This document shows, one piece after another, positions 57,445 through 64,000 of a stretch of DNA of 64,000 nt. Each line of letters starts with the position of its first letter. The stretch's first letter is position 1. Source of the DNA: Thuidium tamariscinum (Eukaryota > Streptophyta > Bryopsida > Hypnales > Thuidiaceae); contig OX344754.2 of NCBI GenBank assembly GCA_947034885.2, positions 25,169,369-25,233,368 of the forward strand, written 5' to 3'. The position numbers and the translations under genes are program-made. A model generated the notes under the pieces. The model was not told the DNA's origin. It made no database searches and saw only the letters and a list, made by a program, of their open reading frames with translations.

Positions 57445-58036
57445 ATGTTGTACACTCATACAGATAATTATTCGGGGCTTAGAAGTCAGGTTCATCTCTT
57501 AAACTATCATTTATATATTCTGTATTGGCTTGCAATCTCGCGTACTTGCCCTTTCGATTCTGATAAGATAATCATTGCCAGACTCATCCAAAGAGTGCTT
57601 GAAGTAATAATGGTATTTGTTGGTTTGACGTATGGATTTTTGCCTTGGCATAAATTGTTATTCATCGTGTTTACTGTTTTTGATGTGTGTCAATCAGGTC
57701 TATCTTTTGGATTCTACTGGCTCACGCGCTTGGGTCGATCATGAAGGATGTAAGGAGTTTGTCTCTAACGTATTTACGGCCTTTCCTGATTCAGTGCTTG
57801 TAAGTGAGCTGGTTTGCATATGTAATAGTATCTTCTCTTGTACATTAATAAGGGTTCCATAGTTTGTGTTTGTTTAAAGACTTCGGACAAGTTAACTCCT
57901 AGAAAATTTGTACTTCTCTGACATATTCTAATGACTGTATTGAACGTTGGTCTTGGTATTTCCCGGTGGCCTAGGATGTTTCTACGATCATTGAGGACAC
58001 CATTGGTCCGAAATTTGGAGAACAAGGGTAAGCTCA
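57445..58036 (+). pseudogene. Host gene, 3' part beyond the transposon
   Basis: The interrupted exon resumes at 57445 (LYTHTDNYSGLRSQ) and ends at a CAG|GTTCAT donor near 57489. The next exon, about 57699-57799, encodes VYLLDSTGSRAWVDHEGCKE in matching phase 0. A third exon, about 57975-58027, encodes DVSTIIEDTIGPKFGEQG before a GTAAGC donor. The rest is cut by the LTR that starts at 58190. The family is not recognised. Together with 35214-37774 this reconstructs one transcription unit on the forward strand. Confidence 0.55.
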
Positions 58037-58189
58037 TTAGACTTTTTTTCGACATATGTTTCCTCTTGTTTACTGTTACGGAATCTGCTCTTGAAATGGA
58101 TTGCATTTTCTTTCTAGACCTTTGGCCTCATCAACATTGAATCCTATGTACTGCCCGAGTCTTTTAGGTTGTCACAATGATTAGCACTC

Positions 58190-60792
58190 TGTCGTGCGCG
58201 CAGTCTAGCAGAAAGCACCTTTATCACACCCAAACGTGATAATATGACACGGAATATCGTCCCAAGAGATTCCAGACGTTACTAATAGTTGCGTTTTTCG
58301 GTTTTTCGGTTTCTCGGATCAAAACACCCCAAGTTACTACTCTTAATCCGGAATACCAACTTGTCTTCCGGACTCTTTTTTCCGGATCCGTCGTTTCTTT
58401 CCGAATCCGTATCTCAACTATGACTGGATCACTTTCTCGGATCCGGATTTCACCTTCACTCGGATCCGTCTCAATCCAGATTCCGGTTCCGTCACTCAAT
58501 AATCGGTTTTTGATACCCCTGTTTTACCCTCAGGGAGTCCTCTCTTGATCTTTAGAGGGGTAGGGACTTACCACTCATAAACCTCACGCTCTCTCCTCTC
58601 AAACAAAACACACGAAAACACCAAAATATATCCGGTGTTGCATTAGGGCCGGAACCGGATCCTCACAACTTCCCGGATAACTCTAGGCCAATCCGGTTAG
58701 CAGGTCACTCAGGATTACTTCACTTGCCCTTACTACAACGACGGATTCAAACACCCCTAAACCCGAAAGGACGTATTCTCCTAGCTCTTCGGATCAACTC
58801 AGTGGTTGGCAGACCTTCCGGTGGACGGAACTTTCCTATGGCGGCTGCTGAACTCCGCACGAATCCGCCCCTGCGATTCCGGAACCTCCTCCTCGTCACT
58901 CTTGGACTCACACCGGATCACCGTTCCGGAAAATTAAAGGCTCCACGCTCAAACTCACGATTCAAGATCCTAACTCTCGGAAATTGGTCACTCAGTTCGG
59001 ATCTCAAGTGCCTCAGAATCCGGATTCCTCCTCACCCGTCCCTCTTGCCTCTCAATACTCCAACAAACACACAAAGACAGACTCAAACACAAGTCGGAGC
59101 TAGAATGTCCATCCGCTGGCTCAGATTAAAGAAGGGAATGAAATACAATGGAATATGCACTAGGAAGGAATGACAGGCCAACTAACTTACCTGGCCCTTA
59201 AAAGCCCAAATCAAAACAAAAGTCAAAGCCTAAAAACAGAAACGGAATGCCAACAAGGCAACAGAAAATCCGCAACAACCAATCGGAGCCCAACCGGATT
59301 ATCCGGAAAGGTCCGGCCAGTTGATCCTAAAGTTCCGGATCGGGGCCCACACCCGGGAAATCCGTCCAGGAAACTTCCGTCCAAAAACCAAAATCCTAAC
59401 TATGTCCTATTTACGCGCCCGCTTCGATGTAGTACCCTTGGGCGGGACTGAGCTCCTCCGCGTCGATGCCTTGGGAGGAAGGGCCTTCTTGGTGGCGGAT
59501 CGAGTCTGCCTTGGCTGAATCGGAACCGGTGGGGTTCCGCTGTCTTCCGTTGATGTCTCTTCCGAATCCGCCTCGGTGCTTTCCGACTGCTCCACTTGCT
59601 GAAATCTGCCTTGCTCCCCTTCTTCATCACGAATGATGATAGACGGATCGTCTTCCCTATCCAAGTCATCCAGGATGACTGTCTTGCCACGCGGATCCTG
59701 GACCGGAACTCTGTCTGGCTCGTTCATGTGGATGAACTTCTCCGGATTCCCCCTGGCCGGATTCTCCCTCGCCGGATTCGATGGTAAGGCCTTCATCCGG
59801 ATCTCCAAGTCGATCCGCGGGGATGCCCTCTTCTCCTTTGGTTCCGTCGGTGTGTTTGACGGTCCGGCTGCATTCGGATCCGGTCCGAGCTCGCCGAGGT
59901 TCTTAATGACCGGCGAGTTTCCGAGCAACCTCCGATCCGTCGACATCCGTCCTTGCGCTTCGGGGCTGAAGTCCATGTAAACCTGCTGGTCAAGCAGGTT
60001 CGATAAGCCATCCCCCAACTCCGGATTGAGGGCCGCAATCAAGGCCCTCATGTCCTTCAGTACCCCCTCCATCTTGGCCTGGTAATCCACCAAGATGGTG
60101 AGGACCTTGGATCCGGTGACGTGTCCTTCCGTCATCAGCTGGGCGGAAAACAATTTGACCTTGACCACTGTATCCGCCGGCTGGGCCACCAACTCCTGCA
60201 GGTTCCGAACCAAGGAGGTGGCCTCCGCAATCTTCCCGTTGGCGACACTGAGGTCACTCTCCAGATATGTCACCGTGTTCTGGAGCCCATTCCACTCCTC
60301 TTCTGCCTTCTGCCGTCCTTCCTCGGCCACCCGGATCTGACCTTCCGCCTGTCGGATCCGGTCCGCCTGGATCCGGGCTTCGTACTCCCATTTCCGGATC
60401 TCCTCCTCCTTCTTCCGCAACACCTCCTGAGTCGGAAGGTGGTCGAGGATATCCGGAATCTCCTCGACCTTCACTCCGCCTAGCTTGGTGGAGATCTGCT
60501 CGAGGATGGCCTCGTTGTTGTTGCTGTCCGCGTGGGCCATCATCGCGTGCCGGATGATGGTGTCGAAGTGGTCCCTCTTCTTCTTTCCCAACACCGATCC
60601 GGTCGGATCCGGGTTGGGGTTGCCCCTCTTATCCGGCGTGGTGGACTTCATCCGTTCTGGCTTCCGTTCCGGCTGGCTGGCCGGTTTCTGCTCCTGGGGG
60701 TCTTCGTCCATCCGCTCGTCCTCCGGGTCTTCCGGCTCCTTGTCTACCTCATCCGTCAAGCCATACTTGAGGATCTGAAGTCCCGTCTCATA
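58190..60792 (-). mobile_element. Reverse-oriented LTR (3' part), cut by a CACTA element
   Basis: The boundary TGTCGTGCGC at 58190 is the reverse complement of the LTR 3' end consensus. The body is CCGGAT-rich. It is truncated at 60792, where CACTACAA begins. A target duplication partner is not in the window. Confidence 0.7.
59407..60792 (-). pseudogene. LTR-internal ORF, copy 3 (5'-truncated by CACTA insertion)
   Basis: It has 462 open codons. Residues corresponding to the N-terminal ~208 of copy 1 are absent because a CACTA terminus interrupts the frame at YETGLQILKYGL, which aligns with AYEVGAALIEYE of copy 1. The remainder keeps the coiled coil, acidic Glu/Asp tract and basic end TSKRARK. 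No stop interrupts it, unlike the other two copies. Confidence 0.75.
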
Positions 60793-61450
60793 CACTACAA
60801 AAAAACAGTGGCATAAATGACTGTGAAAAATGACTCAAAAACAATCATTTCGGACCGAAATGACTGAAAAACGACTTCGGGCCCTGCAGTCATTGTGGAC
60901 AAGTCATTTTGGAAATGACTCTGGGTGTATTATCACCATCCATTTGGTGAGTGGATGAGTAACACATGGATCTGTCCAAGGGACATTTCGGTTTGGGAAC
61001 CAAAATTTTTTAAGGGAAGGGCGGGCAGTTGACCATTTCTATGGGAATTGAACCTAGGTGGCCGCCCACGTCAGCGATTTTTGCAGTCATTTCGAAGTTG
61101 CGATATAGTCATTATTCTGTTGACGTGGCAGTCCACGTCGGACTATTTTGTAGTCATTCTTCAGTTGTCAGATAGGCGGACTTCTGCTGACGTGGACAAG
61201 AATATCGGGGAAATAGTGAGTCATTCTCAAGTTGCTATACAGTTGTGTTGCAGTAAAAATTGGTGACTTCTGCTACCTCATTGTGAAGGGTTCAGCAGTT
61301 GTATCTCATTCATTTTATAGACATTTTCAAGGTTTCCGGTTAGTCATTTCCTAGTTAATTCTGTGTTCCAATGTGGTTCTCTTTGACCCATTCGTCAATC
61401 CCATTTGGGCCATCCCAGTCATTTTGAAGTCATACGTAAGTTCAGCTGCA
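60793..61450. repeat. CACTA subterminal repeat region
   Basis: At least ten copies of (C/T)AGTCATTNN or its complement AATGACT occur in ~650 bp, the usual binding platform of CACTA transposase accessory proteins. Confidence 0.75.
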
Positions 61451-61977
61451 GTAGTGGAATGGGTGCATAGTTCAGACTTCAAGTTCATTTCTTGAGATGG
61501 CGGAAAGTCATCACACAGATGAGGATGTCAGGCATGACAGTTGAGACTCAGTCACCAACATTTCATCAGTTCTACTCCATGACTACAGTGTACTTGGTCA
61601 CTATGACATTCAATATACCTATACCAACAAAGTGAAGGACAAAATCCTATATCAAACAAGTAGAAGGCATTCACATGGGATGATAAAGCAATATGCATTC
61701 CATACTGACAATATACCAATGCACTCAAACAAGAACGTAAGAGAGTCGTGAAGCTGATATTACCTTAATTCTCACAACACATTGGAAAATGCAAACACAT
61801 TGTACAACTTCAATTGTACTAAACAATAGTACAGTACTGAATCTGACCCCTAGGATGGAATCAGCCGTCGGTTTAGGGTTTAGCTATAATATTTACAATA
61901 CCATTGTCATTATAAAACCGTACTCCAATCGGCAGAAGTCACTGGCCCACCCAAGTACCGAAGTCTATGTTGCAACC

Positions 61978-63530
61978 TCACATTGTAATCTTCAGGTACT
62001 TCTGATCCCACATTGTACAAGTGCCCTTACAATCTTCAATCTTCGATTGATTATCATCTGAATTTGGAAACATCAGCGCCACGCCAGGGTGCAGAACCTC
62101 CTTAACATCAACCTTGAACCACGTCTCTGGAATTTCAGAGAAATGGAACTTGTGTTTGCCTGGGATATCGATAATCTTGCCCACAGCCACTTTCTGCCTA
62201 GTCGCCCGCGGGTTGATGAGATAAACTTCGTTTCCGATCCGATACTACAAAGATGCCGATAACTCATTAGCGAGGAACAAAGCAAAATTCAGTCAAACAT
62301 TCTACTGAATGGTAACTTCACAACTACTTCCCTATGACTTCCATGTAACTTTCACGTAACTCTCATCTGACTTGTGAATGACTGAAACACATTTAGTGAC
62401 TGAGATTTCACTTCATTGGGAGGCAAGCATTTTACTATTGAACATATTGTGCACAAAATACCAAGTACGACCTTTCGCTCAATCTGCATTGGGAAAAACA
62501 AGGCCCCATGCAACTTCTGAAGCCTCGAAATAAGTATAACGTCGTGAATTCATTAGTAACCCACCTTTATAAGCACGGGAGCTGAATTACACCAAATTGT
62601 AGGAAAATGAAGAGGGCCACTCAACTGTAACTTTTAGACGACTACGCCGTGACTTCTACGTCACTCACTGATGGTGTGACAAACCCCTAATTGACTGTAG
62701 AGTGACTAAAACTACACTACACAATGACTTTGTGAAATAGAAAAAGCATTCTGGGCTTTAGGGAATAATAAGCGCACCTGCTTCGTGGATGCTGCGGTCC
62801 CTTTTTTTTCTGTCCCTCCAACTGCCCTGGGCTTGGCCTCCCGTTTCTGCCCCTTGCCCTACACAAAATGCACATCAACAGAATATCAGATACGAAGATC
62901 AATGGAAGGTGAGGGGACGCATGCATGCGTGCAACCCAATGGAGGGTGTGTCCCCTCACCTTCCACAATGTCCAAGAACTCATATGTATGTCCTCTTCGT
63001 CGTCTTTCCAGCATTTGGGACATGGATTCGTTGACAATTTGTGGATATTTGGAGCGGAAAGCTGCAACATCCCCGCATTGGTCAAAAGCCTCCAGTAACG
63101 GCCACAAGTACCGTTTCAAATATTCTTTGTCATCTGCCAAGTTGCACATCCACTTCACGTAGAAAGGGGTACTGATGATGACATTAGCATCTGGATTGCA
63201 CTCCACCCTACTTGCCTTACTATCTACAATTATTGTATTGGCTGCATTGAAATTGGGCCAAGTTGCATACACTGCCTCTAATTGTTTTCCCCACTTACTT
63301 GAGGTACCTTTTTCAGCATGGCTACTTTCACCATGTTCACTTGACCACGAAAATAGAGGGGCTGCTATGACACCCTTTAACCCCTTCAACATTGTAGGCA
63401 GCACGTCATCCATGTGTTCCCTACTGCCACTACCCCAGAATGCGACAATGAAACTTTGAAAGCAGCGAGTAAGGAACGATTTCAGCCAAGGACGGAAAAC
63501 TACTCTCCTGGAGGTAGTTCCTGTACTACT
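61978..63530 (-). CDS. CACTA-borne gene with FCP1/NIF-like phosphatase domain (5' end lost)
   Basis: The exons include 63530-62960 (5' truncated by the LTR), 62858-62778 and 62244-61978 (stop at 61978). Others may exist near 62300-62770, because phases do not join directly. The first exon reads FRPWLKSFLTRCFQSFIVAFW, LFSWSSEHGE, NTIIVDSKASR and LADDKEYLKRYLWPLLEAF. These match the middle and end of FCP1/NIF HAD-type phosphatase domains. The catalytic DxDxT would be upstream and is missing. The last exon (VAVGKIIDIPG, VKEVLHPGVALMFP) resembles the C-terminal domain (DUF8039-like) of plant En/Spm-associated proteins. It may be a captured host gene or an accessory ORF. Confidence 0.55.
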
Positions 63531-64000
63531 TGTCGTAGCACAAGGAAGCACAAATCCGTCTGTAGGTGTTAATTTGGCGTTAACACCGTTCAAATGACTC
63601 GTGTATCGTTCCCACAGGATTTTACGTAGATTCCTCAAGATATCCGGAATAACAGGATGCGGAAAACAACCCCAAGACAATAGTAACCGGATTCCTAATC
63701 GGAAACTTCCTCACAACATCCGCATTCCTTTAGATTGCCTTTCTCACCATTCATACATACTTTACCACTCTCAAAACAACCTCCAAACAAGGGGGAGTGC
63801 CCAAACTCTGTACCTTCCCCTATCCGGACTCACAGTATCCGACTGGGCGGATTAGGAACCGAAAGGAGTGCCCAAACTCTGTACCTCTTCCGGATCCGGT
63901 TTCCGGATCCAATCACTCAAGTAACAAATGAAGTTTAGCCTTTGTATTAGAGGGGTCCGTGGTTGGCATTTAGGAAGGATGCGTTGAATCCTACCCTCCT
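63531..64000 (-). mobile_element. Reverse-oriented LTR (3' end), running off the window
   Basis: It begins TGTCGTAGCACAAGG, the reverse complement of the LTR end, and is nearly identical (a few substitutions) to 56920-56451 of the solo LTR, including the duplicated CAGAGTTTGGGCACTCC word. It interrupts the NIF-like exon of the CACTA element. The predicted target copy is CTACT (63526-63530). Confidence 0.85.

Larger units (their letters stand above)
60793..63530 (-). mobile_element. CACTA (En/Spm-type) element, partial
   Basis: The terminus CACTACAAAAAAACAGTGGC at 60793 is canonical for CACTA elements, preceded by ATA as the likely 3-bp target copy. The first ~650 bp are packed with AGTCATT/AATGACT subterminal words in both orientations. 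The far end is not in the window because another LTR interrupts the element at 63531. Confidence 0.8.

Overview
The window looks like nuclear DNA of a streptophyte plant. Genes are split by GT-AG introns, several kinds of plant transposable element are nested, CAG-to-TAG nonsense changes recur (as expected where CHG cytosines are methylated), and one host protein carries DLNxxP-type EAR motifs. The transposase and retroelement styles suggest a non-seed lineage (bryophyte, lycophyte, fern or charophyte alga), but I cannot name the species. Almost all of the sequence is mobile DNA.

The centrepiece is two copies, in opposite orientation, of one large DNA transposon of about 15.7 kb. The right copy runs from 37775 to 57434 and includes a later 4-kb solo LTR. 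It is bounded by imperfect terminal inverted repeats and a 10-bp target duplication (CCATTCTTTG), and it sits inside a host gene exon that reads in frame across the empty site. The left copy runs from beyond the window edge to 14065 and ends in a satellite-like repeat array. Each copy has three genes around a divergent promoter. Gene A is a Mutator-like DDE transposase with zinc-binding and SWIM motifs. Gene B1 is a short charged protein ending in two SUMO-interaction-like motifs, with two alternative first exons. Gene B2 has ten exons and about 1,112 codons. It joins a ParB-like DGNHRR domain to a region resembling beta-class N6/N4 DNA methyltransferases. All thirteen sites found with the core palindrome GTCGGATCCGAC (two carrying one mismatch) lie inside these two elements. 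Seven of them sit at the centre of 66-96-bp hairpins in the first B1 intron, and the stems co-vary. This combination of transposase, ParB-methyltransferase and GATC-centred palindromes is the candidate new system.

Layout: 1-14065, left element (genes A, B1 and B2 all present, A and B2 broken). 14066-15060, ~190-bp repeats in both orientations. 15445-15655, GC-rich tandem repeat. 15785-22430, 5'-truncated Gypsy element whose 3.9-kb LTR contains its own ORF. 22431-23533, remnant LTR. 23975-24047, tRNA-Glu-like sequence. 24646-25483, Tourist-like MITE. 29039-31132, a two-exon gene for a coiled-coil, PD-(D/E)XK nuclease and protein kinase fusion resembling Crinkler-type (CR) effectors. 31491-32307, TTAA-flanked MITE-like element. 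35214-37774 and 57445-58036, the host gene split by the right element. 58190-64000, a nest in which an LTR is broken by a CACTA element that is itself broken by another LTR.

Within the big transposon, gene A should mobilise the element and B2 may bind or modify element DNA. B1 shares first exons that could also splice in frame to B2. Gene A is broken in both copies (a nonsense codon on the left, a frame break on the right), and B2 also carries inactivating changes in both copies: one nonsense codon on the right, several lesions on the left. B1 is open in both.
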